From JBBRCE01 sp038205115 (GTDB lineage: Bacteria > Planctomycetota > Planctomycetia > Pirellulales > JBBRCE01), in contig JBBRCE010000018.1 of assembly GCA_038205115.1 (NCBI GenBank), positions 1-64,000 on the forward strand: DNA of 64,000 nucleotides. Reading direction: 5' to 3'. Made by a program: the position numbers and the translations under genes. Shown here in pieces: positions 42,725 to 51,587 of this stretch. The notes beneath the pieces are model-generated. The model was not told the DNA's origin. It saw nothing but the letters and a program-made list of their open reading frames with translations, and did not search any database. The stretch's first letter is position 1. Every line of letters begins with the position of its first letter.

Positions 42725-45499
42725 CTAACCTTCGCCGACCGCGCCGGCGTCCACAACATTATCATCGCGCGGCACGCGGACAATCGCCACCAGTGTGTCA
42801 CCTTCGTCCATGCCCATGATGCGCACGCCCTGCGTGTTGCGGCCGATCACGCCGATTTCCTTGGCCGCCACGCGTTGAATTTTGCCGCGCGCGGTCATCA
42901 TCATCAGTTCGTCGTCGTCATTAATGCCGGTCACGGCCACCACCGGCCCGTTGCGTTTGGTGGTTTTGATGTCGCGTACGCCCTTACCGCCTCGCCGCTG
43001 CGTGCGGTAGCGCTGCGACGACGACGTGTCTTCCGACTCTTCGGCCTCACTCGCACTCGCATCGGGTGCCGCGTCAGGGATTGAATCCGCAGTCGATTCT
43101 AATGTGGAATCGCCAGCTTCAGCGCCTTCGTCGTCAGCCGGCGCTTCGCCAATGGCCGGCACGTTGGCACCAAACAGCGTGCGTTTGCCATATCCGTTTT
43201 CGCAAGCGGTTAGCAATGTCGCTTCTGGTTCGGCGACCACCATGCCCACCAGATAATCGCTGGCGCCAAGCTTGATGCCTTTGACGCCGCTGGTGTTGCG
43301 GCCCATCGAACGAGCGTCGGCCTCGTTGAAGCGGATGGCCATACCTTTGGCGGTGCAGAGTACGACTTCTTCGGTTGCGCGGGTGACCACAACATCGATC
43401 AGTTCGTCGCCTTCTTTAAGCTTGATGGCGATGATGCCGCCGCGCATCGGTCGGCTGTAAGCTTCCAGCGGCGTCTTTTTGACCAGGCCTTTGCGAGTGG
43501 CCATCATCAAGAAGCAGCCGGGCTCATCAAAATGGCGCACCGCTCGGCAATCGGCAATTCGCTCGCCCGGCGCAAAGTTCAGCAGGTTGACTACCGCGCG
43601 TCCGCGGCTTTCGCGGCTCAACTGCGGCAGATCGTAGACCTTTTGCCAGTACACCTTGCCCATGTTGGTAAAGAACAACAGATAGGCGTGCGTGCTGGCG
43701 ACAAACAGATGTTCGATCGGATCTTCGTCTTCGGTCCTGGCGCCTTTGAGCCCTTTGCCACCGCGCCGCTGCGCGCGATACGTGCTGGCTGGCGTACGCT
43801 TGATGTAGCCGCTGTGGCTGATGCTGACGACCATCGTTTCTTCGGTTATCAGATCTTCCAGATTGACGGAGCCGAGTTCTTCACCGCTGATTTCGGTGCG
43901 GCGGGCATCGCCATATTTGCGTTTGACCTCGACCAGATCCTCGCGAATCATGGCCATGATGTTTTTGTCGTCGGAAAGGATTCGCAAGTATTCCGTGATC
44001 TCGTTGAGCAGTTCTTGGAACTCGCCCCCGAGCTTCTCTTGCTCCAGATTGACCAACTGGCCGAGCGTCATGCGAAGAATGGCATCGGCTTGCACGGTGG
44101 TCAGCGTGTAACCTTCTGCCACGCCGCGCTCGGCTTGAAAAATATCGAAGCCTTTGTCACCGAGCGCGCGGCGCAGCAGCGACGACGGGGTTTCGATGCC
44201 CATCAATCGCGCTTTGGCCTCGGCTTGCGTGGCCGAAGTGCGGATCACGCGAATGACTTCGTCGATGTTGGCATGCGCCAGCAGCAAACCTTCGACGGTA
44301 TGCTTGCGTTGCCGCGCCTTAGTCAGCAAATGTTGCGTGCGGCGGCGAATGACGTGCAGGCGGTGCCGCAAGAACTCTTCGAGCATCGCCTTGAACGAGA
44401 GCACCCGCGGCTTGCCATCGACCAGCGCCAAGAAGATGATCGAAACCGAATCTTGCAGCGGCGAAAACTGGTAAAGTTGATTGAGCACGATTTCCGGATC
44501 GGCATCGCGCTTCAATTCCAAAATCAAGCGCACCGGCTCGTTCAAATCGCTTTCGTTACGCGAGGCGGAAATGCCTTTGATTTTATCTTCGTTCACCAAC
44601 TGCGCGATACGCTCTTCGATGCGGTCGCGGGCTTGCTGGTAAGGAATCTCGCTAATCACAATCCGTGTGCGGTTCTTGCCGAACTCTTCGATCCGCGTGC
44701 GGGCGCGGAGCGTAACCGTGCTGCGGCCCGTGTGATAGCCGCGGCGAATGCCTGAGCGGCCCATAATGATGCCACCGGTCGGAAAATCCGGCCCAGGCAC
44801 GATCTCCAGCAATTCGTCGATGGAAATGCCGGGCTCATCGATGATCCGCACTAATGCGTCGCAAATTTCGCCCAGGTTATGTGGCGGAATCGAGGTAGCC
44901 ATGCCCACGGCAATGCCCTGCGAACCGTTGACCAGCAAGTTCGGAAAACGTGCCGGCAAGACGGTGGGCTCAGTGCCTTTTTCGTCGTACGTCGGAATGA
45001 AATCGACGGTGTCTTGCTTGTAATCTTCCAGCATCATCGCGCCAACTGGCGAAAGCCGGGCTTCCGTATACCGCATGGCCGCGGCAGGCAGACCGGCGAT
45101 CGATCCGAAGTTACCTTGCTTGTCGAGCAGCATGTAGCGCGTGCTCCACTCTTGAGCCAATCGCACCAGAGTGGGGTAGATGGCCATGTCGCCGTGCGGA
45201 TGGTAACGCTTCATCGTCTCGCCGACGATGCCGGCGCATTTGCTGGTCGACGCGCCGGGCGAAAGGCCCAGGTCATTCATGGCCACCAGAATGCGGCGCT
45301 GCGAAGGCTTGAGTCCGTCGCGCACATCGGGCAGCGCGCGGCTGACGATCACACTCATGGCGTAGGTGAGGTAGCTTTCCTTCAGCTCATCCTCAATCGA
45401 CATCAGCATCAACTTGCCAACCGGCGTGGCCTCGCCCATATCCGCGGGCAAACTGGGGTCCGTCGAATCGTCATCCGGCTCTTGCGTGTCGTCAGCCAA
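42725..45499 (-). CDS. gyrA: DNA gyrase subunit A
   Basis: 924 residues. The start is TTG at 45499 with AAGGA upstream. The catalytic Tyr is Y144 in AAMRYTEARL; the breakage-reunion domain is complete. The quinolone region reads YHPHGDMAIYP: Met105 and Pro109 replace E. coli Ser83 and Asp87. The C-terminal beta-pinwheel has a GyrA box QRRGGKG (YRAQRRGGKGLKGA) and a second QRRGGKG near residue 834. Between them, residues about 776-828 (DNA 43016-43174) are an acidic Asp/Glu/Ala/Ser-rich insert. With GyrB it introduces negative supercoils. No gyrB is in this window. Confidence 0.96.
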   Translation of the reverse strand: MADDTQEPDDDSTDPSLPADMGEATPVGKLMLMSIEDELKESYLTYAMSVIVSRALPDVRDGLKPSQRRILVAMNDLGLSPGASTSKCAGIVGETMKRYHPHGDMAIYPTLVRLAQEWSTRYMLLDKQGNFGSIAGLPAAAMRYTEARLSPVGAMMLEDYKQDTVDFIPTYDEKGTEPTVLPARFPNLLVNGSQGIAVGMATSIPPHNLGEICDALVRIIDEPGISIDELLEIVPGPDFPTGGIIMGRSGIRRGYHTGRSTVTLRARTRIEEFGKNRTRIVISEIPYQQARDRIEERIAQLVNEDKIKGISASRNESDLNEPVRLILELKRDADPEIVLNQLYQFSPLQDSVSIIFLALVDGKPRVLSFKAMLEEFLRHRLHVIRRRTQHLLTKARQRKHTVEGLLLAHANIDEVIRVIRTSATQAEAKARLMGIETPSSLLRRALGDKGFDIFQAERGVAEGYTLTTVQADAILRMTLGQLVNLEQEKLGGEFQELLNEITEYLRILSDDKNIMAMIREDLVEVKRKYGDARRTEISGEELGSVNLEDLITEETMVVSISHSGYIKRTPASTYRAQRRGGKGLKGARTEDEDPIEHLFVASTHAYLLFFTNMGKVYWQKVYDLPQLSRESRGRAVVNLLNFAPGERIADCRAVRHFDEPGCFLMMATRKGLVKKTPLEAYSRPMRGGIIAIKLKEGDELIDVVVTRATEEVVLCTAKGMAIRFNEADARSMGRNTSGVKGIKLGASDYLVGMVVAEPEATLLTACENGYGKRTLFGANVPAIGEAPADDEGAEAGDSTLESTADSIPDAAPDASASEAEESEDTSSSQRYRTQRRGGKGVRDIKTTKRNGPVVAVTGINDDDELMMMTARGKIQRVAAKEIGVIGRNTQGVRIMGMDEGDTLVAIVRVPRDDNVVDAGAVGEG

Positions 45500-45717
45500 T
45501 GTCAGTCCTTTCGGTCAAAAAAGCATTGCCCTGCCTGGGCAAAAAGTTGCGGATGCGATGCGAGCTTGTGCATCCAACCAGCTGCGGGAAATCGCGGCCC
45601 AAAACGCGCAAAAAGCAGCGAATCTTCAGGCCGTTTTCCGAGCCATTAATATAGCCTTTTGAACGCCCGCGAACAATTGGCTAGCGGCGAATAATTGCCA
45701 CCGCAAGTTGTTGTTTT
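45500..45717. other. Upstream region of gyrA
   Basis: About 220 bases, holding the gyrA leader (AAGGA before TTG). No reading frame with a known domain. Confidence 0.35.
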
Positions 45718-45966
45718 TCAGCAGGTTATGGCTAGGGCTGCGCGCCGTGCGCGAGGCCGGCCAGCAGCAAGCCACAGCCACCAGAAATTCCGTCGAATTT
45801 GCGGTCGAGCGCGGCGCATATTTTCTCGCACCTCGCCACCGACCAATTCAGCGCCTCCACCGTGTTCCGGCAGCGCCCAGAACGCTTCCGCCGTGAGAGT
45901 TTGCTCGATCGTCGTCGTTGGATAATCGTTCGATTCGGAGCGTGGACGTAATGACTCAATCGTAGC
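45718..45966 (-). pseudogene. Uma2-like endonuclease remnant (N-terminus)
   Basis: The frame reads TTTIEQTLTAEAFWALPEHG, then GGAELVGGEVRE. This matches the start of Uma2/DUF820 proteins (TAEEFWxLPxxGxxxELVxGEVxE). After about 45 residues the frame becomes Arg/Trp-rich and stops, and no catalytic PD-D-ExK part is present. Inference: a truncated, dead copy. Confidence 0.5.
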
Positions 45967-45988
45967 TGACTTTTTCACGGGCCGCAAA

Positions 45989-46067
45989 CAAGGCGATTCA
46001 CGGCGACAGCCGCGCGCCGCAAATCTCGAATTTTCTGGCGTGGCGGCTGTCGCCGTGAATCGCCTTG
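45989..46067. repeat. Perfect 25-bp inverted repeat with 29-base spacer
   Basis: The arm 45989-46013 (starting CAAGGCGATTCACGG) is the exact reverse complement of 46043-46067. The flanks (GGCCGC at 45980-45985 and CGCGGCC near 46071-46077) extend pairing with a small bulge. No T-run follows, and it lies upstream of the plus-strand gene at 46097, so it does not fit a terminator at a gene end. Confidence 0.88.
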
Positions 46068-46096
46068 TATCGCGGCCAGCAGATTATAATCTCCTG

Positions 46097-46816
46097 ATGC
46101 GACTTCTCTCGTACAACATTCACAAAGGCATTGGCGGGCGCGACCGGCGCTACCGGCTGGAACGCGTGCTGGATGTCATCGAAGCGGAAAATCCCGATTT
46201 CGTCTGCCTGCAAGAGGTTGATCGCGGCGCTGGCAGATCGCAGCGCGACGACCAACCCAAAATCCTGGCGGAGTACCTGAAAACGCCCGGGCATATGTTT
46301 CAAATGAACGTCCGCTTACGCTCGGGCGGCGGATACGGCAACCTGCTGCTCAGTCGCTGGCCGTTGGTTGGCAAACATCAAGTTTCGCTCCGCCAAGGCA
46401 ACCGCAAGCCGCGCGGTGCGCAGATGGCCGTGATCGACGCGCCGGAAGGTCGATTGCAGTTGGTCAATTGGCACTTGGGCCTGGTCGAGCGCGAGCGGCA
46501 CTGGCAAGTCAAGCATCTGCTGGAGCACCATCTGTTTCGCGAAGCCGGAAAACTCCCGACGTTGATCGTCGGCGACTATAACGATTGGCGCAACACCTTG
46601 GGACGCGGCGAGTTTGCCGCGCATGAGTTCGAACATGTGACGCATCCGATCTCGCGATTTCGCACATTTCCGGCCTGGCTGCCGCTGGGGTCGCTGGACA
46701 AAGCTTACATTCGCGGCGGAATCCATATTCGTCATACGCGCATCGTGCATACCGCGTCGGCTCGGGTCGCCAGCGACCATTTACCACTTGTGATCGATTT
46801 CCATCTCACTCGGTAA
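46097..46816 (+). CDS. Endonuclease/exonuclease/phosphatase (EEP) family hydrolase
   Basis: 239 residues from the ATG at 46097 (MRLLSYNIHKGIGG), which is 30 bases after a long inverted repeat. EEP motifs are present: SYNIHKG, FVCLQEVD, NWHLGLVERER, LIVGDYND and ASDHLPLVIDF, with Asn, Glu, His, Asp and His of the metal-dependent phosphodiesterase site. No signal peptide, so probably cytoplasmic. The substrate may be a nucleic acid or a phospholipid; this family does not allow closer prediction. Confidence 0.93.
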   Translation: MRLLSYNIHKGIGGRDRRYRLERVLDVIEAENPDFVCLQEVDRGAGRSQRDDQPKILAEYLKTPGHMFQMNVRLRSGGGYGNLLLSRWPLVGKHQVSLRQGNRKPRGAQMAVIDAPEGRLQLVNWHLGLVERERHWQVKHLLEHHLFREAGKLPTLIVGDYNDWRNTLGRGEFAAHEFEHVTHPISRFRTFPAWLPLGSLDKAYIRGGIHIRHTRIVHTASARVASDHLPLVIDFHLTR

Positions 46817-47030
46817 TCATGGTCTGCAATCCCACAGGCGGCCGATGGTGCAGCCTGTCGGAAATCGACGGCGCCATAAAACTCACGATGACTGTCGAAA
46901 TGTCGCCGCAATTGGAATAAGATCAAATCTCCTTGCACAGGCATGGCCCTGCGATTGGCGGTGAACGGCGCTGCTCGATTGCAAAACTTAATTCGTCCTT
47001 TCCGGAAATCCGTTTCACCAGGCGTATCAG

Positions 47031-48407
47031 ATGTCAAACTTCGCGAATCGGTCGTTTCATTTACTGGCCTTGTTTTCTCTCGGGGCGATCATCTGGAATG
47101 TTGCCAGTCGCCCTGCCCGTGCGGCCGAGATCGAACGGCCGAACATCGTCATGATTCTCACGGACGATTTGGGCTGGACCGACGTCGGCTGTTTTGGCAG
47201 TTCGTTTTACCAGACGCCCAATATCGACAAACTCGCGCAGCGCGGCATGAAGTTTACCTCGGCCTATGCTTCATGCACCGTATGTTCGCCCACGCGGGCC
47301 AGCTTGCTCACCGGACAATATCCCGCGCGACTGCACATTACCGATTGGATTCCGGGGCACACCAAACTGGCCGACAAAATGCGCGTGCCAGACTGGACCA
47401 TGCATCTTCCGTTGGAAGAACCGAATTTGGCCAAGACGCTGGGCAAAGCTGGTTACGTCAGCGCCAGCATCGGCAAATGGCATTTAGGCGGCGGACAATA
47501 CCTGCCCGATAAACAGGGCTTTGCATTGAATTTAGCCGGCACGGATAAAGGTCAGCCGCCGAGTTACGTTTCGCCGTATCGGATTGCCACACTGCCCGAC
47601 GGTCCGCCGGGCGAGTTTCTAACCGATCGCGAATCGATCGAGGCCACCAAGTTCATCGAACAGCATCGCAATGAGCCGTTTTTCTTGTATCTGCCGCATC
47701 ACGCCGTGCATCAGCCCATCGACGGCAAAACCAGTGTAATTGCCAAATATCGCGAGACCGCCAAGCCAGACAGCCCACAGCACAATCCCAAGTACGCCGC
47801 GCTAGTCGAAAGCGTTGACGACAGTGTTGGCCGCGTGGTGGCCAAGCTCGAAGAACTCAAGCTCACCGAAAAGACGATCGTGATCTTTACGTCCGACAAC
47901 GGCGGATTGCTGCCGGTCACCAGCAACTTGGGCATCCGCGCCGGCAAAGGTTCGGCCTACGAGGGTGGCGTGCGCGTGCCGCTGATCTATTGCTGGCCCA
48001 GCAAAATCGCGGCCGGCACAACCAGCGACGTACCGACCATTAGCGCGGATTTCTATCCAACGATGTTGGCGTTCACCGGCGTGTCCGACGCAGCCAAGCA
48101 TACGGTGGATGGCGAAAGCCTGGAACCCGTGCTGCGGCAATCTGGCGCGTTGAAGCGCGACGCCATTTACTGGCACTATCCGCATTATCATCCGGGCGGT
48201 GCCACGCCATACTCGGCCATGCGGGCGGGCGACTGGAAACTGATCGAGTTTTTCGAAAAGCCGCGCTTCGAACTCTACAATCTTAAAACCGACCAGCTCG
48301 AGGCGCATGATCTGGCCACCGAACAGCCGGATCGACTCAAAACGATGTCCAAACAATTGGCGGACTGGCGTAAAGAGGTTGGCGCGCAAATGGCAACCAT
48401 GAAGTGA
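47031..48407 (+). CDS. Secreted type I sulfatase
   Basis: 458 residues. A signal peptide (FHLLALFSLGAIIWNVASRPARAA) precedes the sulfatase core: RPNIVMILTDDLGWTDVGCFG (metal aspartates) and the formylglycine motif CTVCSPTRASLLTGQYPAR, in which the Cys of CSPTR is oxidised by a formylglycine-generating enzyme. IFTSDNGGL supplies two further metal ligands. Planctomycetes carry dozens of such enzymes for sulfated marine or plant polysaccharides. It stands alone, without a carbohydrate-utilisation cluster nearby. Confidence 0.95.
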   Translation: MSNFANRSFHLLALFSLGAIIWNVASRPARAAEIERPNIVMILTDDLGWTDVGCFGSSFYQTPNIDKLAQRGMKFTSAYASCTVCSPTRASLLTGQYPARLHITDWIPGHTKLADKMRVPDWTMHLPLEEPNLAKTLGKAGYVSASIGKWHLGGGQYLPDKQGFALNLAGTDKGQPPSYVSPYRIATLPDGPPGEFLTDRESIEATKFIEQHRNEPFFLYLPHHAVHQPIDGKTSVIAKYRETAKPDSPQHNPKYAALVESVDDSVGRVVAKLEELKLTEKTIVIFTSDNGGLLPVTSNLGIRAGKGSAYEGGVRVPLIYCWPSKIAAGTTSDVPTISADFYPTMLAFTGVSDAAKHTVDGESLEPVLRQSGALKRDAIYWHYPHYHPGGATPYSAMRAGDWKLIEFFEKPRFELYNLKTDQLEAHDLATEQPDRLKTMSKQLADWRKEVGAQMATMK

Positions 48408-48429
48408 CGTGGGCGTGCCAACCACGGAC

Positions 48430-49143
48430 TCAGCCGACAAGCGTGGCTTTCTGAATTGTTCCCGCCAAGCGGCTCACGCGCGCGCGACTGATCGATGATT
48501 CGCGGCTGCCCCCACAGGCCGCGCCTCGAAATGCCAGTACATCGGACCGAAGGTTTAGCGCTTGGGCTATGGACGATTGTTTCAATCCGCCGGCCAGGGC
48601 GAGTTGCAGCCCTCGCGCGCGGACGTCCCTCGCAAACGATTGCAGCGTTTCGTCGGGCCAGATGTCAAATAAGCCGCCGCGATCCTTGCAAAACGTATCG
48701 ATCAGCAACCATCGGCAACCCAGTTCGATTGCCGCATCGATAATCTCATGCGGCGTCGGTGCCTCCGCGCGCTCGTGATCCGCGTAAACCACCGCCACCA
48801 AGTCGATATGCTGCGGCAACTGCTGCTTGACTGCGCGCCAGCGATTTTGCCAATCGGTTTGATGGATGCAACCCGCTAACCCGAGTTTGACATGACTTAA
48901 ACCAGTCGGCAGCGCGCGAATCCGCACGGCAAGCGCATCGAGGTCCGTTTCCAGCAGTTCGCCCAGCGCAGCGCTGACTGGCGTGCGGCCGGCAACCGCG
49001 GCAATCACGGCAGCGATCTCGCTGGCGTCCGCCGCTCCCAAACTGCCGCGGTGCGGTTCTTTGACGTCGATCCAATCCGCGCCGCCCGCCAAGGCGTCGC
49101 TGGCTTCCGCGGCACTGCGAACGCTGATTAAGAGTTGGGGCAT
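48430..49143 (-). CDS. mfnB: (5-formylfuran-3-yl)methyl phosphate synthase (MfnB family)
   Basis: 237 residues from the ATG at 49143, within the end of the upstream gene. It matches the DUF556/MfnB family: MPQLLISVRSAAEASDALAG, WIDVKEPHRGSLGAAD, SHVKLGLAG, LLIDTFCKDRGGLFD. Lysines K28, K86 and K153 fit the Schiff-base and neighbouring lysines of the archaeal enzyme. It condenses two glyceraldehyde-3-phosphate molecules to the furan precursor of methanofuran. It indicates the C1-transfer cofactor pathway in this organism. It overlaps the upstream membrane-protein gene by 16 bases, so the two are co-transcribed. Confidence 0.9.
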   Translation of the reverse strand: MPQLLISVRSAAEASDALAGGADWIDVKEPHRGSLGAADASEIAAVIAAVAGRTPVSAALGELLETDLDALAVRIRALPTGLSHVKLGLAGCIHQTDWQNRWRAVKQQLPQHIDLVAVVYADHERAEAPTPHEIIDAAIELGCRWLLIDTFCKDRGGLFDIWPDETLQSFARDVRARGLQLALAGGLKQSSIAQALNLRSDVLAFRGAACGGSRESSISRARVSRLAGTIQKATLVG

Positions 49144-49682
49144 GTGTTGGGATGCGATGTGGGCTGACCTTTCAACTCCGCCAAGCGTTTGTTCAATCGC
49201 TGCACCACGCCCAGGTCGAGCGGTTCGCACCACGCGCCGCGAAACGTGATGTAGCCTTCGCACCAGGCACCTAGCGCCGGATGCACTGTTTGCCGCGCCC
49301 ATTCCGGCGCCGACTCCGCCACGCGCAGTACGATATTGCGCGTCTGCTGTTTATCAGTCTTGCCAGGCAGAAAGCTCGGACCACTGCCTAGCAAAAAGCA
49401 CTCGCCCAGCGCCACCGGCAGGCGGATGGGCGTGCCGAATCGCAAAAATACCAGCAGGTGATCGTCCTGCAACGCCAACCTCGGTTGGCGATATTGCCAG
49501 GCCAACAGTGCCATCATCAATCCGCCAGCGATGGCAAACAGTCCGCCGGCAATCTTCCACAGCAGGTTGCCATTGCCAACCCAGCCGGTCAGCATTGTCA
49601 TTCCGAGCAGCGCCACTCCATCAGGCACAATCAGTCCGAGCAACACCGCACGCTTATTTGCTTGTAACCAGACTTCGGTCAT
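49128..49682 (-). CDS. Membrane protein with PH-like C-terminal part, hypothetical
   Basis: 184 residues from the ATG at 49682. Two membrane helices (AVLLGLIVPDGVALLGMTML and LLWKIAGGLFAIAGGLMMALL) are followed by a soluble part with beta-rich pattern (QPRLALQDDHLLVFLRFGTPIRLPVALGECFLLGSG), reminiscent of bacterial PH domains, and NIVLRVAESAPEWA. It overlaps mfnB and may simply share its transcript. No function can be given. Confidence 0.75.
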   Translation of the reverse strand: MTEVWLQANKRAVLLGLIVPDGVALLGMTMLTGWVGNGNLLWKIAGGLFAIAGGLMMALLAWQYRQPRLALQDDHLLVFLRFGTPIRLPVALGECFLLGSGPSFLPGKTDKQQTRNIVLRVAESAPEWARQTVHPALGAWCEGYITFRGAWCEPLDLGVVQRLNKRLAELKGQPTSHPNTCPNS

Positions 49683-49810
49683 AACGACTACAGAGTTTAA
49701 GAATGAATCGGCAAAACATCGATCGCACCATGGATTGCGACTGACGATCAATTTAGCAAACTCGCGGCCAAAGTGTCAGCACGCTTTTGTCCAGGCAGTG
49801 GGCCCGACGC

Positions 49811-50878
49811 CTAACACACTAACTCGAGAGCCGCGGTTTTCACCAGACAAATCACCGGCACCTCGGCGGCCAACGCCAACTCGTCGGCCGACTCCGGCGT
49901 GACTTCCGCCCACAGCGGCAGTCCAACATCCACGGCCACAAACAGCCGATCGGCCATTCGCACCACTTCTCGCACCGTTCCGGGCCACTGGTTGCGGACG
50001 CTCAAACCATCGATGTGTGCGCGGCTCAGCGTCACATCGCTTGGCAAAAACTGCACGTACACCGGCGCCGGCGCCGCGGCAAACGCAGCGGGCAGTCGCA
50101 ACCGATGGCCGCCGATGGTGCCTTCGCAATGACCTTCCACCATCCGCAAGTCGTCGACGCGCAGAAAATTCAGTGGACCCGGATGGCTTTGCATGGCCAC
50201 GGTCACCGCTCGATCCAGCGTGGATTGCAAGCTGCCGGAAGTGACGACGCGGCCTGCTTCCAAAACCACCACCTGCTGCGCCAGTCGGCGAACGTCGGCC
50301 TGATCGTGGCTGACAAACAGCGTGGGAATTTGCCACTCGGCCAGAGCACGCTCCAGGTAACTGAGAATGCGCTGTTTGAGTTGCTGATCCAGCGCCGACA
50401 GCGGTTCATCCATCAGCAATAACCGCGGATTGCGCAATATCCCGCGCCCGAGGGCAACGCGCTGCTGTTGTCCGCCACTAAGTTGCCGAGGGTAGCGCGT
50501 CAGCAATTCGCCCAGTTCCAGAATTTCGATCAGTTTTTTGAAATCGATGGGCGGTCGCGTTTGCCGTCGCTGGCCGAACCGCAAATTTTCGGCCACCGTC
50601 AGGTGCGGAAACAAGCGATGCTCTTGGAACACCACGCCCACCTCGCGGCGTTCCGGTGACAAACAAACGCGGGAGACTGCGTCAGACAGCAGCAGTTCGC
50701 CCAGCGCGATGCGTCCAGTTTGCGGACGGATTACGCCGGCAATCAGATTGAGACAGGTGCTCTTGCCGCTACCCGATGGGCCGTAGAGCGCCGTGACGCC
50801 TGCGGCAACGCTGAACTGAACGTCAAGTTCGAAGCCCGATCGGAATTGATGCCGGCAGCGAAATTCCAATGCGCTCAT
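49811..50878 (-). CDS. modC: Molybdate ABC transporter ATP-binding protein
   Basis: 355 residues from the ATG at 50878, four bases after the stop of modB. Walker A is GPSGSGKST, the signature is LSGGQQQR, Walker B is LLLMDEPLSALD, with switch His in FVSHDQ. The last 110 residues resemble a TOBE/MOP ligand-binding domain (VTLSRAHIDGLSVRNQWPGTVREV). It drives ATP-dependent uptake with ModA and ModB. Long in-frame extension upstream to 50992 is not used because it overlaps modB. Confidence 0.93.
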   Translation of the reverse strand: MSALEFRCRHQFRSGFELDVQFSVAAGVTALYGPSGSGKSTCLNLIAGVIRPQTGRIALGELLLSDAVSRVCLSPERREVGVVFQEHRLFPHLTVAENLRFGQRRQTRPPIDFKKLIEILELGELLTRYPRQLSGGQQQRVALGRGILRNPRLLLMDEPLSALDQQLKQRILSYLERALAEWQIPTLFVSHDQADVRRLAQQVVVLEAGRVVTSGSLQSTLDRAVTVAMQSHPGPLNFLRVDDLRMVEGHCEGTIGGHRLRLPAAFAAAPAPVYVQFLPSDVTLSRAHIDGLSVRNQWPGTVREVVRMADRLFVAVDVGLPLWAEVTPESADELALAAEVPVICLVKTAALELVC

Positions 50879-50882
50879 CGGT

Positions 50883-51584
50883 TCAACTCGCCGCCGAATC
50901 TTCGGCGCCGCGCCGCTGTAGGTATTCGCCAGCGGCCATTGTGCTGGCGGCAATCGCAATCGACGCCAACAGCAACCGCCAAACGTGTGCATCCGCGTTG
51001 GGCGAATTCAGCAAGTCGTAAATGGCCAGCGGCACGGTGCGAGTCTCGCCGGGAGTATCGCCGGCAATCATGATCGTCGCACCAAATTCTCCCAGCGCCC
51101 GCGCAAAGGCGAGAATCGCGCCGGCAATGACACCGTTGCGCGCCAGCGGCAACGTGATCCTAAAAAACGTATCCCACGGACCGGCGCCCAGTGTCCGCGC
51201 CGCTTGTTCCAGTCGCGGATCAACGGCCGAAAACGCTAGCCGCATCGCACGGACCATCAGCGGAAAGGCCATTACGGCCGAGGCCACCGCCGCGCCTTTC
51301 CAATCGAACACCAACTGCAGGCCCAAATAGTGATCCAGCCAGCGCCCCAATAAACCTCGCCGCCCCAGCGCCACCAGCAGCAGGTAACCGGTCACCACCG
51401 GCGGCAACACCAGCGGCAGATTAATTAACGTCTCGACCAGCCACTTCCCGCGAAATTTCTTGCGGGCCAACATCCAGGCAACCGCCATGCCCACAGGCAG
51501 GCTGACGATCACCGCCGTCAGCGAAACCTTGACGCTCAACCCAATGGCCGACCAATCTTCCGCGGTAAAAGTCCAGTCGGCCAT
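50883..51584 (-). CDS. modB: Molybdate ABC transporter permease
   Basis: 233 residues with about five membrane helices (IGLSVKVSLTAVIVSLPVGMAVAWML, LINLPLVLPPVVTGYLLLVALG and others). The EAA loop that contacts ModC reads EQAARTLGAGPWDTFFRITLPLARNG. The gene starts three bases after the modA stop. The helix LPLVLPPVVTGYLLL and FARALGEFGATIMIAG are diagnostic for ModB. Confidence 0.94.
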   Translation of the reverse strand: MADWTFTAEDWSAIGLSVKVSLTAVIVSLPVGMAVAWMLARKKFRGKWLVETLINLPLVLPPVVTGYLLLVALGRRGLLGRWLDHYLGLQLVFDWKGAAVASAVMAFPLMVRAMRLAFSAVDPRLEQAARTLGAGPWDTFFRITLPLARNGVIAGAILAFARALGEFGATIMIAGDTPGETRTVPLAIYDLLNSPNADAHVWRLLLASIAIAASTMAAGEYLQRRGAEDSAAS

Positions 51585-51587
51585 GCG

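Noticed and set aside
43532..44755. Long plus-strand frame of 407 codons opposite gyrA
   Set aside because: It is the antisense shadow of a certain gyrA, with no domain and a composition produced by codon bias of the opposite strand.
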